In this document: positions 31,915-42,393 of the stretch, in pieces
Layout: each line of letters begins with the position of its first letter
Position numbering within the stretch: position 1 is the stretch's first letter
Source: Guillardia theta CCMP2712
Lineage: Eukaryota; Cryptophyceae; Pyrenomonadales; Geminigeraceae
Direction of reading: 5' to 3'
Length of the DNA stretch: 64,000 nt
NCBI RefSeq assembly: GCF_000315625.1
Contig: NW_005434665.1
Span: 1,065,770 to 1,129,769, forward strand
Notes under the pieces: model-generated
Database searches by the model: none
What the model saw: the letters and a program-made list of their open reading frames with translations, nothing else
Told to the model about the DNA's origin: nothing
Made by a program: the position numbers and the translations under genes

Positions 31915-33120
31915 GGGATAAATCCGATGCGACCCGTGACACGAAAACCAGTCGTTTCAGGAAATAAGTCGGATGCTAAATCAGTTTTACTATCGAACCT
32001 ATCTCCCCCGGAGGCCAAGGGAGATACCTCTGATCTTTTACTTAGGACCGGAATTGAGAACTCGCCGAATTCTTCGGTTCTGCCCATCCGATAAGATACG
32101 GTCAAGCCACTTACGACTGACTGTCCGGTCACAGGCTTCAAGTTGCCCGTCACTGGCCGTCGGGGGCCGGACGTACTAGTATGCAATACTGCCGTAGTTC
32201 TGTTGGATGAGTTAAATCTTTCCGTACTGCGGCTGACGCCTAGGCGCAAGCCGCTTCAACCGCCGGCCCCCGACGGCGACGGTAACACTTGGCAATCGGA
32301 TGATCCGATGATCCGATAGCAACTCGACAGTACGGTCACCGTGACTAATCAATCGAGTCGCCGTAGTAATCGTCACGGCGCCGTATGGCCAAGTGTGCGA
32401 CAGAGTGTCAGGGTCAAGCCTCCTCGTCTCTCCTGATTTTCCTCGTACTTACTGATCTTGAACTTAACTTTGAGGGCGCCGCTGAGGCCCTGGCAACTGT
32501 TCCGAGTCACTCAGTGGGAGAGGAGGGGAGGCGGCTAACTTATTAAGTTGTGACCGCCGCCGGCCGCGTGCAGTGCCTCCCGGAGTTTCAAGTTTGGCGG
32601 ACGCCGGGCGTACGGCCCGAGCCTCCGGCGGACTCCGGGGCCGGGGTCCGGCGGCCGCCTCAGCTTCATCGGTCCCATCCATTATTTACATTTCGAGTCT
32701 AGAAGAATCGTTGATTGATGTTTACTGAAAACTCTTTGAGAATACTATCATGTATCATAGATGTCGGAATGTTGATTCACGGTGGCCGAGCCCTGGCGCG
32801 AGCCTAAGCCGGCGCTATCGGACTCCGAGCGCCGGGCTGCGTGACGGTCGGACTCAGTCGGAAGGCGGGGGCCCGGGCACGGTATGAGCGGCCGCGGCAT
32901 GCGGCGGCCGCAGAGCGACGGCGGGCGGGCCTTAGCCCGACGGTCCGGTCACGGGCCGGCTGATCGTGTCCGACTCGCGAGTCTCGGAGTGTGCCATGGT
33001 GCCGCCGCCCCGCGGCCCCGCGGCGGCGGCCCGGACTCGCCGATGATCATCGGATTACAGTGAGCCGCGGAGAGCGGTAGGCCCGCAATCGTAGTGCCGA
33101 GTCCGCATCAGTGCCGGATT
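31915..33120. other. 1.2-kb CpG-rich non-coding block
   Basis: Dense in CGG, CCG, GTCCGG, CGATC and ACTAGT-like words, with no open frame that looks like protein. It contains many short palindromes (GGATGATCCGATGATCC around 32295, GCGGCCGC runs around 32890). Composition differs sharply from coding DNA, introns and the CT-rich spacers around it. It has the same word set as the block at 30620-30960. No tRNA or rRNA was seen in it. Confidence 0.55.
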
Positions 33121-33926
33121 TAGAGCAGCGCCGACATGTTCGCACTGGTGAGATGCGATAGGAACGGGAGGAGAGGGAGAGGGGGAGGGGAAGACCGAGG
33201 AAGAGAGGAAGGAGGACTTGACATATGAGAGAGGGACAGATGAGAGGAAGGGAAGACGCGGGGGAAAGTCTGCCTATCTGTCATGAGTGAACATCTCACT
33301 CTGACGAAGAAAGTGACATTGGGAATAGTTGAGGGAAACCAAGAAGTCACAGCTCTTCAAGGAACACGAGCACAAGCTCAACGCAAAGGACCATGAAGCT
33401 GACAACACATTCTGCTCCTGCCCACAGATATATGAGGTTTGACGAGTTGCCGTCATGGCTGTCTGTGTGTGACGGGACTGTTACTTCAGATTACATCAAG
33501 TTTCAAGAGCGCTCAGCTGTTTTGTTCGTGTCCCATGAATTACCATCATGCAATTTATTGATTTTTGATGAAACGTTGTTAAGACAGAGTTCTCACTGAC
33601 GCAGGATGCCATGTTAGATCAACCTTGACACATCGTTACCATTGGTAGCGATTTTTCAAAATGCTATTCATGGCATTCGTTCCTTTGTCATTTTCACACG
33701 AAAGCTACTCTGTCGACGGAGTTTGAGGAGGGAATTGTTTTTTCACTCCCCGTTTGAATTCAGCGCGATTGGTTTCTTGCGGAAATAACATCAAATAGAG
33801 TGTATGCGAGATGAGAAATTTGGTTTGAGCTAACTCTCAAAGAAAGTCATCACTTTGAAGATCGAGATTAGACTGCGATTCATAATTTACAGTAACAACA
33901 TGCATGCCTCTACAGACTATTTACAA
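33121..33926. other. Spacer downstream of the discoidin-domain gene
   Basis: A G/A-rich stretch (33160-33260) followed by AT-moderate DNA. No coding sequence is supported. Confidence 0.45.
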
Positions 33927-36221
33927 TTACCCGACCATAAATGATAATGACAGATTGCTGGTAGCGAAAAGCGGCTTGCTAGCAGACCAGTATTCCAGAT
34001 CAGGAATCTGATTGACCGTAGGATGGCAGCATGTACCTAGATCAGAGCAAAGGTGAGTAATGGAAGCAAGGCAAACACTGTGTTATGTTACCATCAAAAG
34101 CTCCAATCTTCCTGTCCATTGAAGGGTCGAAGCACGTATCTTCATCTCTTTCGGCGTCTTCGTGGGGTTTTGGAGGGTGTTCGAACAGACTTCGATACGC
34201 TGCTTCTTTCATGAACATAGGGTCTTTGTTATGAATGAAGATCGCTGCTTGCTCTTGATCGTGAAAGACAATCTTTCTCCATTGCTGTCGACAATCCCGT
34301 TAACTCTGTTTCGAGAGAGATGGCAGTGTTGCAGGCACCTGCGGTTGGTTCTGACTGATTTTCCTCTGGTTTCGGAAGTGCGAGCTAGGATCTTGCAGTG
34401 TTTTTGTTTTCTCCATCTCCATGCGCAGCATCTCTAGCAGCTCATCTGCATTGCTGACATCGTCCTGGTTCTGGGCTGATTCCCTGATATCATTGACGGC
34501 GTCTATCGCGCTCCTGGCCAGCCGTTCGATCCTTGAGAGGAGGAGTAAGTGGGCAATCTAGTGACCAGAAGATGCTACCTTTCCTGATCTGACATCTCTG
34601 TCTTCCTGGAGATGTCATCTTTCAGCTGTTTGTAAGTGAGCAACGGCATAGGAAAGCAAGAGGAAAGCAGACAGCGAGCAGCTTGTCTCGTTCTTGTGCC
34701 ACTCTTGCCCTCTGAACAGCATCTATCAGTACTCGCGCGACCTGAACTTGTCCAATTCTGACTCCTGAAAGACGCAGATCAGGACAAACGGAGAAGTAAT
34801 GCCGACTCACCGGAGGCAACTACTTCACGAACTCCAAACCCACCAGACTCTGCCGTGCGGACGCAGGCGATTCTGATGAATCTGCCGTGTGCCCATCGCT
34901 GCATTGACAAGGTAGGGTTCAATAAGAGCCTCAGCGATCACAACAAGGATCACAAGGCCGGCGAGGAGATGTAGGTCTGTGACGAACCTTTCGGTGTACC
35001 GCCTTCGAAACCTGTGGCTGAGGAGCTCGTCAGCCCGATAGACAAGAGTCTACAACCATTTACGCTGATGCTGCAGCATGTTCGGGAACGGCTGAAAATG
35101 GTGCTGCTACTGTCTGGAACAGCATTTTTGGGAGTTTCAATCCTGTCGTTTCAGCAGTCCCTGACATGTTGAGAGTAGAAGCCTTGGTCATGTAAACCAG
35201 ATCCAACGAAGTTTCCAAAACCTGTGAAATGTCAACCTGCCACAATCCCGACAATTAGCTCACATAATCAGTGGCATAAAGAGAGGAATCCCAGAATATT
35301 GTGACCTGCGATCCATTTCAACACAAACAAGGATGACAGATGATGAATGCACGTTGTGGATTTCGAAAGGAGCACCGAGGTCCACAACCAACCATTCATG
35401 CTGATCTGAAGAGCTTTTCCACATGGTGCAAATGTTTCCATCCAGAGCAGATCCTCCATGACGAGGCCAAACTGCGTGCCGTGGGTTGAGAAACACACCA
35501 ACATCCTTGAATCCCCACCTTCATTCAACTCTGTCGAGCTGGACGAATATGCCTTTGAGAAGGCAAGGTTGCCTGCGGCGTGTGATGGAAAGAAATGATA
35601 GTTTGCAAACGAAGGATTGCAGTAGTCCTGAAAGGTTGCAAGGGTTTACAGCAAAGTCACGTTGCACATCAAAGAACCATGTTCAACTTAGTGAAGTTCT
35701 TTTTGTCAGGATCCCCCCTGCGATCGAGCAGCTCTGAGATGGGGAAAGAGCATGTTAGTTCAACAACGATGGTGCAGGAAAGATATCACCATGATACTTC
35801 TTGTCAGGGATGTACGGCTTCCCCCTCGTGTCTTGCAGAAACTGTTCTTGCGGGGTTTCTTTCAGCCTTTGTCGATTAGCACTCAATCTGTAACGACCTC
35901 AGTCTTAGCAAGCATCATTTCCCGTAGCTATCAAGACGAGACATGCAGAATTATCAAAATAGACTGGTATGGTTCTTGAGGACGAGGAGCATTCTTCGGA
36001 TCAAACACCTTGGCACGCACTTCTTCTCACCTTGCTCTTTCCATCTCAAGCTCTTGCCTCACCTCCGCAATCCTAGCCCTGATGCTCTTCAGTTCGCTAG
36101 CCCTGTTGTCCCCCTGCACCTTCACGCCAGGGAAGTTGGCATGCTCTGGTTGCTGCCTGCTGCACCTCACGAGCAGCATAATCGCAAGCGCCCGGATGGT
36201 CGCGGCATGAAGGCGGGACAT
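33927..36221 (-). CDS. Secreted protein with F5/8 type C (discoidin) domain and coiled coil
   Basis: Discoidin domains bind sugars or lipids at the cell surface. ATG 36219-36221 opens a signal peptide (AATIRALAIMLLVRCS), followed by a short helix (SIRARIAEVRQELEMERAR). The discoidin domain is spread over exons: GGSALDGNICTMWKSSSDQ, HEWLVVDLGAPFEIHNV, then VTIFWDSSLYATDY and, at the end, GRFIRIACVRTAESGGFGV, which match the W..VDLG core and the C-terminal strand. A C-terminal helical region (VLIDAVQRARVAQERDKLLA, then RIERLARSAIDAVND) and a last segment with DPMFMKEAAYRSLFEHPPKP finish at TAA 33927-33929. Exons between 34950 and 35250 are poorly resolved. Likely extracellular; the partner is unknown. 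Confidence 0.72.
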
Positions 36222-36364
36222 CGATCCAGACAGTTAAAATAATTGTTCACCCAAACACTACTGGAAAGACCCTTTAAGTAAAAATTATGTACAAAGTGAA
36301 TACAACAAGATTTAAAAAGCTTCGCAGGACCCAGCTGGCATTTCGCCTTTGACGTCAGTGGGTT

Positions 36365-38385
36365 CTAGTACGTTGGGCAGGAGTCGTCGACCGACTTCGC
36401 CCAGCTGACGAGTCCCCCGCAAACATTCTTGACCTTCCCTTGACCCAGAGCTGAGCTGAGAGGGCGTGAGAGAAGAGCAGGAGGACAAAGACGTGAGAAG
36501 TTGAGGGAGGACAAACACGCGGGGGAAGCTGGAAAGGAGAACAAGGCTTACTCGGACACAAATATCCCCCTTTCCTTCATCTCCAACAGCTTGAAGGTCT
36601 GGCGGCTCAGATCAGAGGGGAGGAGGCAGCGGGAGTGCACTCACAGCCTGTCTCGAGAAGATTCCTCGCCGGCAGATTACATAGACCGACTCTGCATCAG
36701 AGCAGAAGTCCTCAAGTTTGGTCCCTTCCTACAGCTGGGGATCAGTTGATGCCTTGTCAGCCACCTCTCACCTTATCTAGCTCCGCCAGTGGCAAGTTGA
36801 TCGCCCCATTGAGGTGCAGCATGTCGAACTGCGTCCCGCCGTCAGGTTGCCCAGATGTCTGCTAGAGCAAGGAGACCTGCGTTCTATCCCTCACATCCAG
36901 CAAGACATGTTTGACTCCCTTCTTGCGGATGTCTTGCAAGCAAGTCAGTCATCCAGCAGCAGAGACATGGTCCGTCTCGCACCCGCGTACTCCTGACAGG
37001 TCACGGAGTTGCCTGCCGGCAGATCCTCGCCCTGTTTTGAGTTTGCGGGGCAGTAGCCTGGCCCAGGTGCATTCACAGCTGGAAGAATCACTCAGAAGAA
37101 GCCCAGCAGCGAGCAGCTCCCACCAATCACTGCAGTCAGCTCCGGGTCGTCGCCGCAGATCGCACAGCTGGAGTTCCGAGGTCTCAGGCGAACGTTGCGG
37201 AAGGAGCACCTGCAGTAGCAAGGAGACAGTCACTGCCTTGATGTATCCTTGTTCCAGCGTACGTGAGCGCCGAGTACAAGAGCATCCGGCCCGCCATGAC
37301 CTCCTCTGCTGACTTCCCGATGGCAATTTTGATCGCTTCAAGGGCCTGAGAGAACCTTGTCATTTCGCAGCTTCATATTCCTCCTCCATGCCTGTAAAGT
37401 TCCAATCACCCCAGGGACCGGCCCCATGACTCCCCCATCCGAGCAGTCTGTCACCGTCTCTGGAGGAGGGGGGTTGGGGAATATGCACCGATAGCAAGGC
37501 CCCCCCTGTATGGTGTCAGTCGGGGCTGTGAGATAGCGAGAGTGCCTTGAAGTTGTAGACAGTCAGTTGCCCTTCGAGCCTCAAAGCGCTTCCAGACACA
37601 AGAGGCTTCTTTGCCAGCACGCAAGCGTCATTGACCATGTATCTGCTCCTCATTGTCACGATCGTCGCACTCTCAAACTTGGTTATCACCTTGTCGCAAC
37701 GTTGTCGCTGGCATCCAACACAACATCGTACGACTGAGTGAGTTCATCAGGAGCGAGCACATGGGCGCTAGACACTCGCTCTACCTTGACGAGCTCCAGC
37801 GCGTTATCGACGCTCATGAATTGTTTGTAGACTTCGACTTGCAGTTTACTTCGTTCCGCGCCAGGACACCATTCAGATCGGCATGGCTGGGAGACGAGCA
37901 CTACCTGTTTATCGCCTTGCAAGCGATGGCACCTGACTCTGCCTTGTTCACTCCAGTTCGTGCCTCAGTATGCATGACCTTCATCGCACGCAGCATCGTC
38001 AGCATGTCAACCACGTTCATGTCGCCTTGCCGACCCTCTCACCTGACGATGCAGATTACTCGTCTCAACGTTGTCCCCATCCACCAACCCCAGACGAGAT
38101 ATTCCCGCTCCTACCATGATGGACTGAGTCTTCGAAGCAGACTTCTTCCTCAGTCTCTTCACAACCTGCCAGGTACAGGGCGGCGGGAGACCCCAGTCCT
38201 CCGCAACCCACAACAAGGACAGCGCACTTCTCCAGTCTTTCTTGGCCCTCGACACCAACCTGGATGAGAGAATGAGGCAGAGGAAGCAGGAGGCAAGAAT
38301 GTCGCGCCACCACCTCGGGAACGAGCATCTGCCTGCTGTACCTCTCTGTCTCCTCCTTCCCCAGCCTGCACGTATGCTCCGACAT
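36365..38385 (-). CDS. MOCS3: MOCS3/Uba4: E1-like adenylyltransferase fused to rhodanese
   Basis: MOCS3 adenylates and then thiolates the C-terminus of MOCS2A and URM1, for molybdopterin synthesis and tRNA wobble-U thiolation. The ThiF domain shows [45 protein letters not shown] and [15 protein letters not shown]. Zinc cysteines appear as CYRC (in [18 protein letters not shown]) and CAIC. The C-terminal rhodanese domain has [28 protein letters not shown] and the active loop CRRGIFSR with its catalytic Cys, and ends [14 protein letters not shown]...PTY at TAG 36365-36367. I chose ATG 38383-38385 ([19 protein letters not shown]); an upstream in-frame ATG at 38511 would add residues encoded by the GGGGTA tract and seems less likely. 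About ten short introns. The gene lies 143 bp downstream of the discoidin gene's start, on the same strand. Confidence 0.93.
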
Positions 38386-38394
38386 GGTTTCTTC

Positions 38395-38565
38395 GCCCCC
38401 TGTTACCCTCATCCCCCCCCCCCAATCCGCTGGGACTGGCTGGGAGCTGGGTGGGTGATCCATGCGACCCAGGAGGGGTACTTTTACCGTGATTTGTTCT
38501 TTCAGTGCCATACAAACGGTATCGTGAGTGGGGGTAGGGTACTTTGATGTATGGGGTGGGGTGGG
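38395..38565. promoter_or_regulatory. GGGGTA/TACCCC tract in divergent spacer
   Basis: Mixed-strand version: C-rich words at 38395-38425, then GGGGTAC, GGGGGTAGGGTAC and GGGGTGGGGTGGG at 38475-38565. It lies between the divergent MOCS3 and MYDGF-like genes and abuts the MOCS3 start codon. Confidence 0.45.
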
Positions 38566-38981
38566 CGTAAAAACAATGCGACGGGAGAGGGAATATATGG
38601 CGGGCGAGGAGGAGGGAGGGAAGGAGAGGAGGAAGAGGAGACTGAATGGCTGTCGACAGCGAATATTGATAGATGTCATGATTGTTCTGGTCTAGGTTTC
38701 TCAAGTGTTTTTTGTATGCGTGTGTGGCGAAATATGCTTGAATCCTTTGAATCGATTTGTACAAACTCCTTTGTAGAACGAAAGCACATCTATAGAGATC
38801 AAGCTTTCATGCATTTTACCTATTTTTGTACGTAATTTTCTTGTATTTGTGATGTTGATAAGATGTCTGTCTGTCGACAAGGTCTCAGATCAGATCGTTT
38901 GTTGATCTGGCAAAGATACATTTCAAGTTCATCTTTAACACATTATTGCACACTCGTTCTAGCAGGCTGACCCATCTTTAG

Positions 38982-39622
38982 ATGACGAAGACATCAATCT
39001 TTCTGGTTGTTCTTGCAGTTGCGGCAATTATGCCCGACAACATGTTTGTAAATGGTGCCATCCCACCAATCAAGCAAGACTCCTTCAAAGAGTTCCACAT
39101 CGTCAAGAACGTGGACGATTCTCAAGAAGTGACTCTGGATTCCCACACTTGTCAGTTCACCTACAGGTGAGTTCTTCTCTTGCTCTACTTGTCACATCCT
39201 CCTCTCTTCCCACTTGCTTCGCCATGGCGCTTTCTTCTAAACACCTCCTCAGGGCGATGAACTCCGCCCATGGCGAGCTTTGGAGGATCGAGATGCAGCA
39301 CGATCACGGACAGTACACTTGCATCATAGAGGATCAAGACAAGAACCCTCCTCACGCCTCCTTCCTCGGATTCTCCGCTCATCTGGTCGGAGCGAAAGAC
39401 AACACCTTGTTGATGCACGAAGTTTGGAACCACCAGGTACTGAAGCAACTCTTCCGAGCGCGCGACGATTGTCGCTGATGTGTGCATTGTCTTGCCTGAT
39501 TTCTCTGCGATCAGGGAGTCTTGCTGGAGTCTGACGGATACATCGAGGAGGGCAACTCGGTTCGGAGTGATTCCCACTGGAACTTGGGTGGGTTGAGCCG
39601 CATCGTGATCAAGGGGCGGTGA
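38982..39622 (+). CDS. MYDGF-like secreted protein (UPF0556 family)
   Basis: ATG 38982; signal peptide (SIFLVVLAVAAIMPDNMFVNG), then the mature domain over three exons. Residues CQFTYR, then ELWRIEMQHDHGQYTCII, then FLGFSAHLVGAKDNTLL match myeloid-derived growth factor: two Cys for the disulfide, the C.FTY strand, E.W.M...DH..FTC.I, and F..F.A...GA. It ends GGLSRIVIKGR at TGA 39620-39622, without an obvious ER-retention tail. Introns at about 39166-39251 and 39436-39514. In animals MYDGF is an ER-resident or secreted factor; its role in algae is not known to me. Confidence 0.78.
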
Positions 39623-39699
39623 TTGGAGGAAGCTGAGGAGGACAATGGGGTCATGTAGGATGGTGTGATGAAGAGAGGGAGGGAGGGAGGGAGGGAAGG

Positions 39700-39735
39700 G
39701 AAGGAGGAGGAGGAGGAGGAGGAGGAGGAGGAGAC
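39700..39735 (+). repeat. (GGA)n microsatellite after the MYDGF-like gene
   Basis: About eleven GGA units preceded by GGGA repeats (39676-39700), directly downstream of the stop codon. Confidence 0.85.
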
Positions 39736-39767
39736 ATGAACATAATGTACAATGATCATACCACCGT

Positions 39768-39890
39768 GCATACCCCTACCCCCAAGTCCTTGTCATTATC
39801 ATATCACACCGGTACTTTGATATGGATATCGATGGGTCCATTTACTACCCTACCCATGAGAATGTGGTCCACCCTTTGCCCGATGATGCA
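39768..39890 (-). promoter_or_regulatory. TACCCC-rich tract in tandem spacer
   Basis: ATACCCCTACCCCCAAG and ACTACCCTACCCATG lie just before the ATG at 39899. The only one of the eight tracts in a tandem, not divergent, spacer; still at a gene 5' end. Confidence 0.45.
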
Positions 39891-39898
39891 GTGAAGGC

Positions 39899-40716
39899 AT
39901 GAAGCTAGGGGTAACGCTCCTCCTCCTCCTCCTCCTCGCCATCCTCCTCCCGGCCAGTAGATGCGGCTCTCCCTACAGGATCCTCCTCGACCTGGTGGAG
40001 GATCTTGACAGAGACGGAAGTTTCGTGGAGATAGGGAGCGATAGAGGAGAGGGCAGCACGGCGTTCTTGTGGAGCCTGTCGTCTCAACTGGGGTCAGACT
40101 TCTTCTCTGTGGACTTTTCTCAGGAGGGATACGAGAACGCAAGACGTGTGTGCAGCGAGTGTGCTCATCGTGAGCTCGGAGAGCAGTTTCTCAAAGAAAA
40201 TTTCCCCAACCTCTCCAACTTCGGGCGAGTTTCCTTTGCCTACCTGGACAACTACGATTGGATCTGGGCAGGAGAGCACCCGGACAGCTACAAGCATGTG
40301 TATCCTACCATGATCTCCGATCATGATCTCAGCCAGTACAAGTTCAAGATGAGGAAGGAGTACGAGCAGCAGGGGCTGACGCTTAACAACCAGAAGTCCC
40401 AGGAAGCGCATCTGGAGCAAGCCAAGGTCGTCGATAGGTGCACCAGAGTCCCCTTGGGACGAGGAGCACTCACATTGTTCTCCTCTCAGACTCTGCACTG
40501 ATCGTTGCATCATCCTCTTCGACGACACTTTCCAGATCGGTCAGCCATGGGGGCTGCCGCCTCGTGAGTCGGACTGACTTTTCCGACGGCAGGAGGAGGT
40601 CGATACAGCGGTAAAGGAGGAGCCGCGCTCCGCTACTTGTTAGAAGGCAATCGTTTCGAGGTGAACCCGTCCTGCATCTTCATCCTCATCCTCATCCTCG
40701 TCCTCGTCCTCTTGCC

Positions 40717-40747
<31 letters not shown>

Positions 40748-42135
40748 GCTCCTCCCTCCTCCTCTCACTAGTTCGTCGGCACAGGTCATCATGCAGTCCA
40801 GCCCGAGCGCTCCTTCCTACGATGGCTTCGTCATGGTACGCAAGCTCGCAGTCTCGGACGAAGGCGGCCCAGAGCCTCGCCCTCAGTCGGAGGCGGACGC
40901 GAACGGCAGCTCTGCCCGTGATAGCGTCCCGCAGCTACAGCTGTTGTCACCAGGAGACAGGTCAGGGGTCAGCTGCTGTGCAGCACAGGTTGTGGTGGAG
41001 ATGACTGGAGCGGTTCAAGACTGGCACACACTGGTCTTGCCCTGCTGTGTTGGAATCAACACTGACCGAGCAGTGGGCAGGTGGTTTACGTGGACTACCT
41101 AGAGACGTTCAGGAAGATAGACTGGAGTGAGGAGCAGATGCGAGGGACGGGAGAAAAGGTGAGAACGAGTCGTTGATGCCGCCTCTAGTAGCAGTGAGAG
41201 CTTGCTCAGGTCAAGTTCGAGGTGTTCTACGATGAGCGGAAGCATAAGGTGCAGGAAGAGGAGGAGGAGGAGGAGGAGGAGGAGGAGGAGGAGGAGGAGG
41301 AGGAGGAGGAGGAGGAGGATGGTTTTGTGATCGAGTGACGTTTTGATCCTCAGGACAAACCGGTCACAGTTAGCTTTCACATCGTCATGCCCTGCGCAGA
41401 GGTATGACTGGAGCTCCCCTCCAGAATACCCTCTCATCCTACCTCTTGTTTTCTCCTTCTTGTGCTCTCCTCTACCTCTTCCTCCTCGTCCTCCTCTCCT
41501 TGTTCCCTTCTCTACATCTTCCTCGTCCTTCGCTTTCATCGACATCATAACTTTTCATCACTCGAGCCTTATATTCATCATCTTCTAAAACCTTCTCTTC
41601 CTCTTCTTCCCTTCTCCCTCACGAAGAGTTCCCTCTTTAGCATCTTGTTTCCCCCCACTGATTTGTCTCACAGTCTTCTGTTGACTGCTTGGATCTTCAA
41701 GTTATCAGCAACTCGACTTTTCAATTCAACTTCCAGTAAACCAATCCTCCTCCTCCTCCTCCTCCTCCTCCTCCTCTTCTCAACTTTTCCTCGTTTTCTT
41801 TTTTATTACATTGCGATACGAAGCTTCGCTAGCCACTGCAAGTAAGAATCGTTGTCCATGGGAACGAACTGCGACTTAGTCAGGAAGTGGGAGAAATCTT
41901 GAGAAGAGCGGGGGAGGAGAAGGGAAAGGGACAAGGCAGGAGAAGAATGAAGATAAAAGTGGGAGGAGACGGGAAGAGTGAAGAACGGGATGGAGGCAGA
42001 GAAGAGGAGGAGTGGAGGGTGTGTGGGGAGGGGAGGAGGAAGAGAGAGAGGCGGGAGGGTTCTCCTTCACCTTTTTCTGCAGGAGACCCTTGACGGCTTC
42101 TGTCAGGGTGCCAACGACGCCTGCGAGCAGCGATG
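39899..42135 (+). CDS. Secretory protein with class I methyltransferase-like domain
   Basis: ATG 39899 opens a strong signal peptide (LGVTLLLLLLLAILLPAS). A Rossmann methyltransferase pattern follows: FVEIGSDRGEGSTAFLW (motif I), FFSVDF with an acidic end of strand 2, then CIILFDDTFQIGG and YSGKGGAALRYLLEGNRFE, like the Methyltransf_24 layout. Between them lies an extra region with IWAGEHPDSYKHVYPTMISD. Exons after 40780 encode DGFVMVRKLAV and an Asp/Ser-rich linker. A C-terminal part, VVYVDYLETFRKIDWSEEQM, then FEVFYDERKHK and PVTVSFHIVMPCAE, ends in CQGANDACEQR at TGA 42133-42135 after a 680 nt intron. The methyltransferase call is moderate; the joining of the last four exons to the first part is inference and they could be a separate gene. 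Confidence 0.6.
41252..41321 (+). repeat. (GGA)n microsatellite in intron
   Basis: About 23 GGA units on the sense strand inside an intron of the methyltransferase-like gene. Confidence 0.9.
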
Positions 42136-42240
42136 AGGCAAAAAGGGAGAAGGAGCAAGGAAGAAGACGGAGGTGGCAGGGGAGGGGGGAGGGAGAGAGT
42201 AGCGTTTTAGGCCAGGGAGAATAGGGAAGAGGGAGGAGAG

Positions 42241-42340
42241 NNNNNNNNNNNNNNNNNNNNNNNNNNNNNNNNNNNNNNNNNNNNNNNNNNNNNNNNNNNN
42301 NNNNNNNNNNNNNNNNNNNNNNNNNNNNNNNNNNNNNNNN
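42241..42340. other. Assembly gap, 100 N
   Basis: Exactly 100 N, flanked on both sides by GA-rich repeats (GAGGAGAG and GAGGAGGAGGAG). The round number suggests an arbitrary gap size, so the true missing length is unknown. Confidence 0.99.
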
Positions 42341-42393
42341 GAGGAGGAGGAGAAGGAGGTTGGTAGTGGAGATAAAATCATATTCATCTCAAC

